DNA of 33,445 nucleotides from Clostridiaceae bacterium (GCA_016290515.1 JAEEUJ010000003.1:1-33445), one strand, 5' to 3'; positions 1-10,061 are shown, numbered from the stretch's first letter. Numbers and translations: made by a program. Notes: a model not told the origin generated them from the letters alone.

Positions 1-12
1 TGCAGTATTATC

Positions 13-78
13 AACCTTTACTACCCCTCAGTCAGCCTTTGGCTGACAGCTCCCCTGACAAGGGGAGCTTGAAAGGTT
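13..78. repeat. MITE-like palindromic intergenic repeat (nested hairpins with short terminal inverted repeats)
   Basis: AACCTTT (13-19) and AAAGGTT (72-78) are inverted ends; inside are hairpins GTCAGCC-TTT-GGCTGAC and AGCTCCCCT-GAC-AAGGGGAGCT. Resembles the 'CCCCTCAGTC...GGGGAGC' intergenic repeats common in gut Clostridia. Confidence 0.6.
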
Positions 79-176
79 ACGCATTTCAATTACCCGATAA
101 ACTCCGATATGTTTTATTGCCAATGTAAAAATGATATGATATTATTAAAATGCAAAGAAAATATGTGAGGTGGATT

Positions 177-662
177 ATGGGATATATTGAGGAATTAAGG
201 AAAATTATCGGGCACAGATGTATTTCCCTGACGGGCAGCGTGGTTATCATAAAAGACGGCAAGGGGAGAATACTCCTGCAAAAGAGAACTCACCCGAAGG
301 GCCGTTGGGGCTTGCCGGGCGGACTTATGGAGCTCGGCGAATCGTGTGAGGAAACCGCCGTGCGCGAGGTCCGCGAGGAAACGAGCCTTGATGTTGATAT
401 TGACAGTCTGGAGCTTTTCGGCGTGTATTCGGGAAAGGATTATTTCTGCACGGGCGAGACGGGCGACGAGTGGTACGTAGTTGTAATCGCCTACACCTGC
501 GACAATTACAGCGGTGAGCCGAAAATCAGCGACGGCGAGTCGGAGGAATTACGCTGGTTTTTGCCCGACGAAATCCCCGACAGCCTTGCAAATTCGCACA
601 GGCGGATCATTTGGGACTATATAGGGAAACAGCGGAATTATGACCTGCCTGCCCATTGGTAA
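177..662 (+). CDS. Nudix hydrolase
   Basis: Nudix box GGLMELGESCEETAVREVREETSL; SD GAGGTGG immediately upstream of the ATG at 177 (ORF track starts at 150). Confidence 0.88.
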   Translation: MGYIEELRKIIGHRCISLTGSVVIIKDGKGRILLQKRTHPKGRWGLPGGLMELGESCEETAVREVREETSLDVDIDSLELFGVYSGKDYFCTGETGDEWYVVVIAYTCDNYSGEPKISDGESEELRWFLPDEIPDSLANSHRRIIWDYIGKQRNYDLPAHW

Positions 663-731
663 AGTTAACAGATTGTTAACCCTTTTTTTAAAAATAGTGA
701 TAGAATACTCAGCGGCAAAGGATGTGAGAGT

Positions 732-1352
732 ATGAAAATCACTATTTCAGACTGGAAGGGTGCGAAGATTGAAACCGTCAGAAGACTTGGCGTTTCAGTC
801 GGGTCGCTTCTGATTATTCTCGCGATGTCCGTTGTGCTTGCTCCGAAAATAGCGCCGAATTCCGAGCTGTTTGATCAGGTGGGAATGGCTCTTGCAATAG
901 TTGCGCTGTCGCTGCTGCTGTGGCGTTTTCCGTTGGGAACTTACGCTATGGCTCAGATATTTACACTTACTGCCGCCGCAGGCTCAATACTGAAATTCTA
1001 CGATCGTTTCCCCGGGTATGACAGGGTGGTGCATTTTGTCAGCGGAGTTATCTTAGGCTATATAGGCTATACTATAGGTTACTATGTGGTCAGAAAGCTC
1101 GATTTACCCCCGGAACGGTTTGTGATAACACTCATCGCCGGTCTGTTCGCATATTCCTGCGCAGGCTTTTGGGAGATAATTGAGTTTACCACGGACTGCG
1201 TGATGCACATGGGTGTACAGCACAGCAATACGGATACTATGGGAGATATTGTCGCAGGTTTCTTCGGGGGCGCGGCGTTCCAGGTGATTAAATTTATTGA
1301 GCATTATAAGGAATTCAAATTTGACCGCCTCAGAAGTTTCTTTAAGAATTAG
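732..1352 (+). CDS. Multi-pass membrane protein, DUF2238/YjdF-like
   Basis: Several hydrophobic segments; motif YDRVVHFVSG...WEIIEFTTD...QHSNTDTMGDIVAGFFG typical of the DUF2238-like family; stops with TAG. Confidence 0.6.
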   Translation: MKITISDWKGAKIETVRRLGVSVGSLLIILAMSVVLAPKIAPNSELFDQVGMALAIVALSLLLWRFPLGTYAMAQIFTLTAAAGSILKFYDRFPGYDRVVHFVSGVILGYIGYTIGYYVVRKLDLPPERFVITLIAGLFAYSCAGFWEIIEFTTDCVMHMGVQHSNTDTMGDIVAGFFGGAAFQVIKFIEHYKEFKFDRLRSFFKN

Positions 1353-1360
1353 GCAAAAGC

Positions 1361-1396
1361 AAAGGACAGGAGCAAGCTCCTGTCCTTTATTTTTAA
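1361..1396. terminator. Bidirectional intrinsic terminator between convergent genes
   Basis: AAAGGACAGGAGC-AA-GCTCCTGTCCTTT perfect inverted repeat (1361-1388) flanked by A- and T-rich tracts. Confidence 0.85.
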
Positions 1397-1400
1397 TATC

Positions 1401-2609
1401 TTATTCCTCGGGAAGAAATGCCTTGTGAACGGCGTTGACCGCTCTGTCGGCGTCCTTGGCGTCTATAAGTACGGAAATCTTGATTTCGCTTGTGGAAATC
1501 ATATCGATATTGATATCCTCCTCAAACAGCGCCTCGAACATCTTCGAAGCGGTGCCGGGGTGAGACTCCATACCCGCGCCGACTATGGAAACCTTCGCTA
1601 TGTTGGTGTCGCAGGAAATTGCATCCTCGTCAAGGTCGAAGCTTGAACGGATAGCCTCAACGGCATCCTCGGCGTTTGCCTTGGAAACGGTGAAGGTGAT
1701 GTCCTTCGTGCCGTCTCTGCCGACTGACTGAAGAATTATATCTACGTTAATCTTTCTCTGGGCGAGTTTGCCGAAAAGACGGAACGCAACACCGGGAGTG
1801 TTGGGCATACCGGTTACCGAAATTCTTGCGACGTCCGTATCCTTCGCAACGCCTCTGACAAGCATTTTTTCCATTTTTGAACCATCCTTTACTATTGTAC
1901 CCGAAGCCTTGTTAAGACTTGAAAGCACTTCTATTTCAACGTTGTATTTCTTAGCCATTTCAACCGAGCGGGTGTTTAATACCTGCGCGCCGAGCGTTGC
2001 CAGCTCGAGCATCTCGTCGTAGGTGATTTCGGGAAGCTTTCTCGCGCCCTCAACCTTACGGGGATCAGCCGTATATACGCCCTCGACGTCGGTATAAATC
2101 TGACAGCGGTCCGCGTGAAGCGCCGCGGCTATTGCAACCGCGCTCGTGTCGCTGCCGCCCCTGCCCAGAGTGGTCAGGTCATCGTATTTGTTGATGCCTT
2201 GGAAGCCCGCAACAACTACGATATTACGTTTATCAAGCTCGGCCTTCATTCTGTCGGCCTTAATCGACTTGATTCTCGCCGTGCCGTAGGTCGAGGTCGT
2301 ATTGAAGCCCGCCTGCCAGCCGAGAAGCGAAACGACGGGACAGCCGATTTTCTCGATAGCCATAGCAAGAAGCGCTACCGACATCTGCTCGCCCGCGGTG
2401 AGAAGCATATCCATCTCACGCTTGGAGTGTTTGGAATTCAGTTCAAACGCCTTTTCGATAAGGTCGTCGGTTGTGTCGCCCTGAGCGGACACTACGACGA
2501 TAACGTCGTTACCCTGACGGTAGGTGTCCGTTACGATGGACGCAACGTTCATCACTCTTTCGGCGTTGGCTACGGAGCTGCCGCCGAATTTCTGTACAAT
2601 CAATGCCAT
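1401..2609 (-). CDS. lysC: Aspartate kinase (with ACT domains)
   Basis: N-terminal MALIVQKFGGSSVANAERV, GRGGSDTSAVAIAAAL and a C-terminal ACT region (ISVTGMPNTPGVAFRLFGKLAQRKINVDIILQS). Confidence 0.93.
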   Translation of the reverse strand: MALIVQKFGGSSVANAERVMNVASIVTDTYRQGNDVIVVVSAQGDTTDDLIEKAFELNSKHSKREMDMLLTAGEQMSVALLAMAIEKIGCPVVSLLGWQAGFNTTSTYGTARIKSIKADRMKAELDKRNIVVVAGFQGINKYDDLTTLGRGGSDTSAVAIAAALHADRCQIYTDVEGVYTADPRKVEGARKLPEITYDEMLELATLGAQVLNTRSVEMAKKYNVEIEVLSSLNKASGTIVKDGSKMEKMLVRGVAKDTDVARISVTGMPNTPGVAFRLFGKLAQRKINVDIILQSVGRDGTKDITFTVSKANAEDAVEAIRSSFDLDEDAISCDTNIAKVSIVGAGMESHPGTASKMFEALFEEDINIDMISTSEIKISVLIDAKDADRAVNAVHKAFLPEE

Positions 2610-2637
2610 ATTTTGCCTCCGTTAGCAAATTTGTTTA

Positions 2638-3876
2638 TCAATAATCCGTTACTCTGATGATTGAAAGGGGAGTAATCATATCGAGCTTTGCAAGCTTTTC
2701 GCGAAGCACGCCCTCTTTGTCGGTGTCGGTTACGAACGCGAACTCGTCATGGGGAGCGTTACGTCTGTAAAGCACGGTAATCTCGCCGAACTGCTCGGCA
2801 GCCTTTTCGAGCGCCAGAGCCTTGTCCTGTGCACTTGCGCGGATATAAAGCGCGTTCTCCATCTGAAGATAATCGTAAATATAACCCGGCTCGCTGTCGC
2901 CCCAGCCGAAAATCTTCTTGCGGTTGGCGTGCTTGGCGCAGTCGATAACGTCGGCAACAACCGCGCTTGCGGTCGGGAGCTTGCCAGCGCCCTTGCCGTA
3001 GAATACAACGTCGCCGATAGCGTCGCCGCGGACAAGAATCGCATTAAATACGTCGTGAACGTTACCCAGCTGGCTGAAGCTCTTGACGATACAGGGGCTT
3101 ACCATAGCGCAAATCTGGCTGTCGCTGACGCGGCAGGCTCTGCCGAGAAGCTTGATTACCGCGTTGTATGAGTTAACGTATTCAACGTCGGCAAGCGTTA
3201 TCTTGGTAATGCCTTCGGTATGAATCTCGTCGGGATATACGTGCTTTCCGAAGCACAAAGAAGCGAGTATGCAGATCTTTCTGCAAGCGTCAAAGCCCTC
3301 GATATCGGCCGTCGGGTCCTTTTCGGCGTAACCGTTGTCCTGAGCGAGCTTAAGCGCGTCGTCGAAGCTCATACTCTCCTCTATCATTTTAGTCAGAATG
3401 AAATTAGTTGTTCCGTTGAGTATGCCTGCTATCTCGTCAATCTCGTTTGCGGCGAGACACTGGGTTATGGGTCTTATAATCGGAACGCCGCCGCCGACGG
3501 AAGCTTCGAACAGGAAGTTTACGTTATTCTGCTCGGCAAGGCTTAACAGCTCGTAGCCCTTAGTGGCAACAAGCTCCTTATTTGAGGAAACAACGCTCTT
3601 GCCCGCCTTAAGGCAGCTTGAAACGAATTCAAACGCGGGGTGAAGTCCGCCCATGGTCTCGACTACGATTTTAACCTCGTCGTCGTTGAGAATTACGTTA
3701 AAGTCCTTGACAAACTTGTCCGCATTCGGATCGTCGGGAAAATCGCGGATGTCAAGTATATATTTAAGGTCAAGCTCAGGCTGTCCGCAGCGCTTGATTA
3801 TACTGTCGTGATTTTTAAGGAAGACCTCGACTACGCCCGAGCCGACGGTACCGTAACCCATAACAGCTATTTTCAT
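2638..3876 (-). CDS. hom: Homoserine dehydrogenase
   Basis: GYGTVGSGV Rossmann motif, NGTTNFILTKM, EKDPTADIEGFDA signature, C-terminal ACT-like region. Confidence 0.93.
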   Translation of the reverse strand: MKIAVMGYGTVGSGVVEVFLKNHDSIIKRCGQPELDLKYILDIRDFPDDPNADKFVKDFNVILNDDEVKIVVETMGGLHPAFEFVSSCLKAGKSVVSSNKELVATKGYELLSLAEQNNVNFLFEASVGGGVPIIRPITQCLAANEIDEIAGILNGTTNFILTKMIEESMSFDDALKLAQDNGYAEKDPTADIEGFDACRKICILASLCFGKHVYPDEIHTEGITKITLADVEYVNSYNAVIKLLGRACRVSDSQICAMVSPCIVKSFSQLGNVHDVFNAILVRGDAIGDVVFYGKGAGKLPTASAVVADVIDCAKHANRKKIFGWGDSEPGYIYDYLQMENALYIRASAQDKALALEKAAEQFGEITVLYRRNAPHDEFAFVTDTDKEGVLREKLAKLDMITPLSIIRVTDY

Positions 3877-4056
3877 GGTTTCACGTCCTATACTTAAAAT
3901 AATACAGATAACAGTTTAACATAATTTTCGCAAATAATAAAGTATAAAACTATAAAAATGTAAAATTTCTATAAATGTTAACATTATTTATTGTATAAGT
4001 GAAAAAAATAGTATAAAATGTATATAATACAGCAAATTTCCGCGGGAGATACAGTG

Positions 4057-5277
4057 ATGGACTCAATAACAAAGAGAAAAAATTTTATAATTGACGTTGT
4101 CTATTTCGTACTGCTTATAGGACTGTTTTATCTGTTCTTTAAGTATGCTTTCGGCGTGTGTCTGCCCTTCATTTTCGCTGTATTTATTGCAACTGTACTG
4201 CAGAAGCCTGTTAACGCCATTGTCAGAAAGACGAAGGGAAAGTTCAGAGGCTTCATTTCGGCGTTGCTGGCTATATTCTGCTTTGTAATACTCGGCTCGC
4301 TGGCGGTATTGCTCATTGTACGACTTATCACCGAGCTTAAGTCATTCTGGGATTTCATTATGCTCAAGCTCGAGAACACGGAGCTGTTCATAACTCAGGT
4401 TTCCGAATGGATCAACACGCGGCTTGTCAGACTGCCCGAGAGCCTGAGAATGAGTTTAAGCGGATACGTTGAGAATTTCCTTTCGGGCCTTCTCGGCAGT
4501 GCCGAGGAAACGGCTGAGGTTACAGTTGAGAAAACGCAGAGCTTCGATCTGTCGATCCTCGCTTCTCCGCTGAGCGCCGTATGGGGCACTGCAAAGCAGA
4601 TACCCATGGTTGCAGTAGGTCTGCTCGTAGCGATTGTTTCGTGCTGCTTCCTTACCGCCGATTACAAATCCTTCAAGGAGCTTGTTATAAGAATTGCGGG
4701 CGAACGCAATTCGGTTAAGCTTGTAGCCGCCAAGAGAATACTTTTCTCAACCGTTGCGAAGGTCGGCAAGGCATATTTCATACTCATCTGCATCACCTTT
4801 ACGGAAATGCTGTTGGGCTTGGGTGCGCTCAAGCTCTTCGGCCTTTACAAGGGCGGATATATTTTCGCAATTTCGCTTATCACCGCATTAGTTGACATTT
4901 TTCCCGTGCTCGGAACGGGTACAATACTCGTACCGTGGGGCATATATTCGCTTGTTACGGGCAACATAGGCTTCGGCATAGGAATACTTGTGCTCTATGC
5001 GGTCATTACGGTTATCAGACAGGCTGTTGAGCCCAAGCTCGTTGCCGATCAGCTCGGTCTGCCCGCGTATGTCACGATAGTCGCGATGTATATCGGAACA
5101 CAGCTGTTCGGCTTTATCGGACTGTTCCTGCTGCCGATAAGCATTATGCTTCTCAAGGTGCTTAACGACGAGGGAATAATCAGCATTTTCAGGCGCACAG
5201 ACGTAAGCGTTGAGCAGATTAACGCCGAGGTCGAGGAAAAACTTCACCCCACCGGGAAGCAGGAGGACGGCAAATGA
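4057..5277 (+). CDS. AI-2E family transporter / UPF0118-type permease
   Basis: Hydrophobic 8-TM-like protein with ALVDIFPVLGTGTILVPWGIYSL and QAVEPKLVADQLGLPAYVTIVAMYIG; start placed at 4057 after GGGAG rather than 4018. Confidence 0.82.
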   Translation: MDSITKRKNFIIDVVYFVLLIGLFYLFFKYAFGVCLPFIFAVFIATVLQKPVNAIVRKTKGKFRGFISALLAIFCFVILGSLAVLLIVRLITELKSFWDFIMLKLENTELFITQVSEWINTRLVRLPESLRMSLSGYVENFLSGLLGSAEETAEVTVEKTQSFDLSILASPLSAVWGTAKQIPMVAVGLLVAIVSCCFLTADYKSFKELVIRIAGERNSVKLVAAKRILFSTVAKVGKAYFILICITFTEMLLGLGALKLFGLYKGGYIFAISLITALVDIFPVLGTGTILVPWGIYSLVTGNIGFGIGILVLYAVITVIRQAVEPKLVADQLGLPAYVTIVAMYIGTQLFGFIGLFLLPISIMLLKVLNDEGIISIFRRTDVSVEQINAEVEEKLHPTGKQEDGK

Positions 5278-6017
5278 TAGATATACACTGCCACATTCTG
5301 CCCAATATGGACGACGGCTCCGACAGTCTTGAGGAGTCGCTCAATATGATAAGAGTTGCGCAGAAAAATGATACCAATGTAATAATTGCGACACCGCACT
5401 TTTATAAATACGACTCGATTGACGAATTTGTTTACGAGCGCGACGAGAAAGCTCTGTTGCTCAATAATGCAGCAAAGGAGCTCGGCTATAACGTTTCGGT
5501 CGCCTGCGGAGCCGAGGTTTTTCTTGACCCGAGGATTTTTACGGCGGACAATCTCGACGAACTGACGCTCAACGGCAGTAAATATCTGCTATGTGAGTTC
5601 ACGCTCAAGCCCTTTGAGAACGAAAAGGCGGTTATCTATTGCGAGGAACTTGTGTCGAGAGGTTACGTACCGATTATAGCGCATCCCGAGAGATACATAA
5701 ATTTTCTCAATGACCCGACAGTTGTCAACGACCTGTGGGATATGGGCTGTAAATTTCAGGTCAACGCTTCAGGCCTTGCAGGTCACGGCGGAGAGAGGAT
5801 GCAGGATTTTGCCTGCGAGCTTATAAAGCGCGGGTTCTGCGTCGCAATCGGCACGGACGCTCATTCGTCAAATCTGAGGAACAACCGTATTCTTGATAAG
5901 ACAGACGAATTTCCCGAGGAAATTACGAAAGAGGATATTGAGGAGCAGCTGAACGCCAATCCGCTTCGCATTCTCAAAAAGGAAGATTTGCCCGAAAAAG
6001 AGGTCGAATACTTCTGA
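5274..6017 (+). CDS. PHP-domain protein-tyrosine phosphatase, CpsB/YwqE-like
   Basis: MIDIHCHILPNMDDGS, ATPHFY, GAEVFLDP, IIAHPERY, GTDAHS; 4-bp ATGA overlap with the upstream gene. Confidence 0.88.
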   Translation: MIDIHCHILPNMDDGSDSLEESLNMIRVAQKNDTNVIIATPHFYKYDSIDEFVYERDEKALLLNNAAKELGYNVSVACGAEVFLDPRIFTADNLDELTLNGSKYLLCEFTLKPFENEKAVIYCEELVSRGYVPIIAHPERYINFLNDPTVVNDLWDMGCKFQVNASGLAGHGGERMQDFACELIKRGFCVAIGTDAHSSNLRNNRILDKTDEFPEEITKEDIEEQLNANPLRILKKEDLPEKEVEYF

Positions 6018-6053
6018 TAAACGCTATACAATATTATATATAGGCTTATACAG

Positions 6054-6092
6054 AGTCGGAAAACCGCAGATTTTTGCGTTTTTCCGACTTTG
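6054..6092 (+). terminator. Intrinsic terminator downstream of the PHP phosphatase gene
   Basis: AGTCGGAAAA...CGCA-GATTTT-TGCG...TTTTTCCGACT hairpin just after the stop at 6017. Confidence 0.65.
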
Positions 6093-6202
6093 ACATTTTA
6101 CTGAATATTGTGCAAAAACACAAAATATAGTGGTTACTCTGAAGGGGTTGCATATTTTCAAAAAGTTTTTGCATTTTTACCGAATTTTTTTTGAAAAAAT
6201 TG

Positions 6203-6231
6203 TTGCAATTACCAAAATTGTGTGATACAAT
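6203..6231 (+). promoter_or_regulatory. SigA-type promoter for the S10-spc-alpha super-operon
   Basis: TTGCAA (6203-6208), 17-bp spacer, TACAAT (6226-6231), with A/T-rich DNA upstream. Confidence 0.65.
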
Positions 6232-6237
6232 CTTCCA

Positions 6238-6529
6238 GCATATTGCGCTAATGGGATTACTGCGCCCATTCGCAATATTATGATATGCGATGATGCGGCA
6301 GGTGGCTGCACTTTGATGCAGGGAATTGTCGCGGAGTATGTCCGATTACAAACCGGGCGAAACGATATGTGTCACGCCGGCAGACGCGTACCCCAACTGC
6401 GCGCCGAACGACAGACACAGTGTGCTTTTTGAGCGTCCGAATTATTTCGGATTTTTATAATGCGCGGGTGAGAAACGCCCGGCAGGGTTGCAACAAAAAG
6501 CATTGCCCAAATTTAAGGAGGCAAAACAA
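6238..6529 (+). ncRNA. Structured 5' leader of rpsJ (candidate r-protein autoregulatory leader)
   Basis: ~290-nt untranslated region with stacked helices ATATTGCG/CGCAATAT and AATGGG/CCCATT (6240-6278), CTGCA/TGCAG, TGTGTC/GACACA, TCCGAA-TTAT-TTCGGA-TTTTT (6436-6456) and CGGGTG-AGAAA-CGCCCG (6465-6481). Confidence 0.55.
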
Positions 6530-6844
6530 ATGGCAGCAGCAAAAGGCAAAAAGATCAGAATCAGACTCAAGGGCTACGATCACAATATCGTAGACAAGGC
6601 GGCAGAGAAGATCGTTGAGACCGCTAAGCGCACAGGCGCTCAGGTATCCGGTCCCGTTCCGCTTCCCACGGAGAAGGAAGTAGTTACCATTCTTCGTGCT
6701 GTTCACAAGTACAAGGATTCCCGTGAACAGTTTGAGCAGAGAACTCACAAAAGGCTTATCGACATCTTAAGACCCTCAAACAAAACTGTTGAGGCTCTTA
6801 CCAGTCTTGAGCTTCCCGCAGGCGTTGAAGTAGAGATTAAATAA
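6530..6844 (+). CDS. rpsJ: 30S ribosomal protein S10
   Basis: [49 protein letters not shown] upstream of the ATG at 6530. Confidence 0.98.
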   Translation: MAAAKGKKIRIRLKGYDHNIVDKAAEKIVETAKRTGAQVSGPVPLPTEKEVVTILRAVHKYKDSREQFEQRTHKRLIDILRPSNKTVEALTSLELPAGVEVEIK

Positions 6845-6913
6845 TTGAAGCTTTACGCTTACAGGTCAAGTTGGCAAAACGCCAACCAATAATCTGACAG
6901 GAGGAAATACAAA

Positions 6914-7552
6914 ATGAAAAAAGGTCTTATCGCAAAGAAAATCGGTATGACACAGCTTTTCGACGACAACGGCAAGGTTATCCCCGTAACAGTCGTAGAA
7001 GCAGGTCCGTGCACGGTAGTACAGAAGAAGACCGTTGAGACAGACGGTTACGAGGCAATTCAGGTAGGCTTCGGTGACGTTAAGGTTACCAGAGTCAACA
7101 AGCCTGAGGCAGGCCACTTCAAGAAGGCTGACGTTGCACCGCAGAAGGTACTCAAGGAATTCAGACTTGAGGACATGAGCAATTATAACGTAGGCGACAC
7201 ACTCAAAGCTGACGTGTTTGCAGTAGGCGACAGAGTTGACGTAGTCGGCACATCAAAGGGTAAGGGAACCGCAGGTTCAATCAAGAGATGGAACTTCTCG
7301 AGACTTAAAGAGTCTCACGGTACCGGCCCCGTCGGCAGACACGCAGGTTCGCTGGGTGCTTGTTCGGATCCGTCAAGAGTTTACAAGGGAAAGAAGCTCG
7401 CCGGCCACCTCGGTTCGGAAAGAGTTACAATCCAGAACCTTGACGTAGTAAAGGTTGACGCTGAGAACAACCTCATCGCTATCAAGGGCGCCATCCCCGG
7501 CCCCAAGGGCGGCATCGTAGTTCTCGCAGACACAGTTAAGTGCAGTAAGTGA
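6914..7552 (+). CDS. rplC: 50S ribosomal protein L3
   Basis: [16 protein letters not shown]...[17 protein letters not shown]...[14 protein letters not shown]. Confidence 0.98.
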   Translation: MKKGLIAKKIGMTQLFDDNGKVIPVTVVEAGPCTVVQKKTVETDGYEAIQVGFGDVKVTRVNKPEAGHFKKADVAPQKVLKEFRLEDMSNYNVGDTLKADVFAVGDRVDVVGTSKGKGTAGSIKRWNFSRLKESHGTGPVGRHAGSLGACSDPSRVYKGKKLAGHLGSERVTIQNLDVVKVDAENNLIAIKGAIPGPKGGIVVLADTVKCSK

Positions 7553-7570
7553 GAAAGGAGTGCTTGAATA

Positions 7571-8194
7571 ATGGCTAAATTACAGGTTTTAGACAAGAAG
7601 GGCAAGAAGGTTTCCGACATCGAGCTTAACGATGACATCTTCGCAATCGAGCCCAGCAAGTCAGCTATGCATCTCGTAGTTGTTGCGTATCTCGCAGCAC
7701 AGCGTCAGGGCACTCAGTCGACTCTCACCCGTTCCGAAGTTTCCGGCGGCGGCAAGAAGCCTTGGCGTCAGAAGGGAACCGGTCGCGCAAGACAGGGTTC
7801 AACCAGAAGCCCGCAGTGGACTCACGGCGGTATCGCACACGGCCCCAAGCCGAGAGATTACAAGCTTGACGTAAATAAGAAGGTAAGAAGACTCGCTATG
7901 AAGTCTGCTCTTTCTTCAAAGGTTGCCGACAGCGAAATGATCGTAGTTGATTCACTCGCTATGGACGCAATCAAGACAAAGGATATGACAGAGGTTCTTT
8001 CCGCTGTCAAGGCCGGCAAGAAGACGCTTATCGTACTTCCCGAGAAGGACGATGTAGTTTACAAGAGCGCCAGAAACATTGAAGGCGTTAAGGTTTCACC
8101 GGTCAACACGCTCAACGTTTACGACATTCTTAACTGCAATACACTTGTAGTTGCAAAGGATGCGGTTACAAAGATTGAGGAGGTATTTGCATAA
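7571..8194 (+). CDS. rplD: 50S ribosomal protein L4
   Basis: [43 protein letters not shown]. Confidence 0.98.
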   Translation: MAKLQVLDKKGKKVSDIELNDDIFAIEPSKSAMHLVVVAYLAAQRQGTQSTLTRSEVSGGGKKPWRQKGTGRARQGSTRSPQWTHGGIAHGPKPRDYKLDVNKKVRRLAMKSALSSKVADSEMIVVDSLAMDAIKTKDMTEVLSAVKAGKKTLIVLPEKDDVVYKSARNIEGVKVSPVNTLNVYDILNCNTLVVAKDAVTKIEEVFA

Positions 8195-8487
8195 TGAAGT
8201 TTGCACAGGATATTATCCTCCGTCCGGTAATTACAGAGGAAAGCATGATGGGCACCGCTGATAAGAAGTACACCTTCAAGGTTGCCAAGACTGCTTCTAA
8301 GTCGGAAATTAAAGAGGCTGTTGAACAGCTTTTCGGCGTTAAGGTTGAAAAGGTCAACACCATGAATTGCAAGGGTCACTTAAGAAGATACGGCCGTTTC
8401 GAGGGTTACACTGCTTCCTGGAAGAAGGCTATCGTTACTCTTACAGCTGATTCAAAAACTATCGAATTCTTTGACGGAATGATGTAA
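8194..8487 (+). CDS. rplW: 50S ribosomal protein L23
   Basis: [13 protein letters not shown]...[32 protein letters not shown]; starts at the rplD stop. Confidence 0.98.
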   Translation: MKFAQDIILRPVITEESMMGTADKKYTFKVAKTASKSEIKEAVEQLFGVKVEKVNTMNCKGHLRRYGRFEGYTASWKKAIVTLTADSKTIEFFDGMM

Positions 8488-8554
8488 TAATCCCAAACGG
8501 TAATGTATGGAGTAAAGACAGCTCCGCTAAGCCGTTATTAAGGAGAGTGAAACA

Positions 8555-9385
8555 ATGTCTATTAAAGTCTATAAACCGACTACGAATTCAAGACGTAATA
8601 CATCGGTTACAGATTATTCCGAGCTTTCAAAGGTCGCTCCCGAGAGAAGCCTTCTGGCACCGCTCAACAAGAATGCAGGCCGTAACAGCTACGGAAGAAT
8701 AACAGTTCGTCACCGCGGTGGCGGCAACAGAAGAAAGTATCGTATCATCGACTTCAAGAGAGATAAGCAGGGTACAGCAACCGTACTTACTCTCGAATAC
8801 GATCCCAACCGTTCGGCATTTATCGCGCTCGTTGAGTACGAGGACGGCGAGAAGAGATACATCCTCGCTCCCGTAGGCCTTAACGTAGGCGATAAGATTG
8901 AGTCAGGCGCAGGCGCAGACATCAAGGTCGGCAACGCGCTTCAGCTCAAGGACATCCCGACAGGCACATTCGTACACAACGTAGAGCTCTATCCCGGTAG
9001 AGGCGGCCAGCTCGCAAGAGCGGCAGGCAACTCCGCACAGCTCATGGCTAAGGAAAACGGTCTCGCGCTTCTCAGACTTCCTTCGGGCGAGTTGAGAAAT
9101 GTTCCCGCAGACTGCAGAGCCACAATCGGTACTGTCGGCAACACCGACCACGAAAACGTTAAGATCGGTAAGGCAGGACGTACACGCCACATGGGCATCA
9201 GACCTACAGTCCGCGGTTCTGTTATGAACCCGAACGACCACCCCCACGGCGGTGGTGAAGGTAAGTCACCCATCGGTCGTCCCGGCCCGTGCACACCTTG
9301 GGGCAAGCCCGCTCTCGGTTACAAGACCAGAGACAAGAAGAAGGCTTCCAACAAGATGATCGTAAAGCGTCGTAACGGTAAATAA
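8555..9385 (+). CDS. rplB: 50S ribosomal protein L2
   Basis: [13 protein letters not shown]...[12 protein letters not shown]-type motif and [32 protein letters not shown]. Confidence 0.98.
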   Translation: MSIKVYKPTTNSRRNTSVTDYSELSKVAPERSLLAPLNKNAGRNSYGRITVRHRGGGNRRKYRIIDFKRDKQGTATVLTLEYDPNRSAFIALVEYEDGEKRYILAPVGLNVGDKIESGAGADIKVGNALQLKDIPTGTFVHNVELYPGRGGQLARAAGNSAQLMAKENGLALLRLPSGELRNVPADCRATIGTVGNTDHENVKIGKAGRTRHMGIRPTVRGSVMNPNDHPHGGGEGKSPIGRPGPCTPWGKPALGYKTRDKKKASNKMIVKRRNGK

Positions 9386-9403
9386 TTGAAGGGAGTGTAG
9401 AAT

Positions 9404-9685
9404 ATGTCAAGAAGTACTAAAAAGGGCCCTTATGTAGCTCCCAAGCTGCTTGCAAGGGTTGAAGAAATGAATAAGAACGGCGAAAAGATAGTTCTTAAGA
9501 CATGGAGCCGCAGCTCTACTATATTCCCGGCATTTGTCGGACACACTTTTGCAGTTCATGACGGCAGAAAGCATGTTCCGGTTTACGTTACAGAGGATAT
9601 GGTCGGCCATAAGCTCGGCGAATTTGCACCGACAAGAACCTTCAGAGGCCATGCCGGTTCAAAGACATCAAACAACGGTAAATAA
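9404..9685 (+). CDS. rpsS: 30S ribosomal protein S19
   Basis: [16 protein letters not shown]...[47 protein letters not shown]. Confidence 0.98.
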   Translation: MSRSTKKGPYVAPKLLARVEEMNKNGEKIVLKTWSRSSTIFPAFVGHTFAVHDGRKHVPVYVTEDMVGHKLGEFAPTRTFRGHAGSKTSNNGK

Positions 9686-9709
9686 ACAGCGAAAGGAGTG
9701 TATTAACTA

Positions 9710-10042
9710 ATGGAAGCAACGGCAAAGGTTACTAACGTACGTATTGCCCCCAGAAAGGTTAAGATCGTACTTGATTTAATCAGAAACAAGCCTTGCGATG
9801 AAGCGTTAGCGATTTTGAAGTACACACCCAAGGCTGCGTGTGAACCGCTTGGAAAGCTTTTGAAATCTGCTATCGCAAATGCAGAAAACAAGGACATGGA
9901 CACTACAAGACTTTATATCGCGGAGTGCCGTGTAGATCAGGGCCCCACGCTCAAGAGAATCAGACCCAGAGCACAGGGCAGAGCATTCAGAATAAACAAA
10001 AAGACTTCGCACATTTACCTTGTGCTTAAAGAAGCAGAATAA
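9710..10042 (+). CDS. rplV: 50S ribosomal protein L22
   Basis: [18 protein letters not shown]...[20 protein letters not shown]. Confidence 0.98.
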   Translation: MEATAKVTNVRIAPRKVKIVLDLIRNKPCDEALAILKYTPKAACEPLGKLLKSAIANAENKDMDTTRLYIAECRVDQGPTLKRIRPRAQGRAFRINKKTSHIYLVLKEAE

Positions 10043-10061
10043 GTGAGGAGGAGGTTATACA

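Noticed and set aside
664-682. GTTAACAGATTGTTAAC as an operator-like repeat
   Set aside because: Short AT-rich repeat of a self-palindromic hexamer; could easily be chance and no regulator is linked.
2115-2657. 180-aa plus-strand ORF opposite lysC
   Set aside because: Antisense shadow ORF of a confidently identified gene; composition atypical and no RBS.
6369-6593. 74-aa ORF in the rpsJ leader as a possible leader peptide
   Set aside because: Overlaps the rpsJ coding start in another frame, has low-complexity Arg/Thr sequence and no evident SD.
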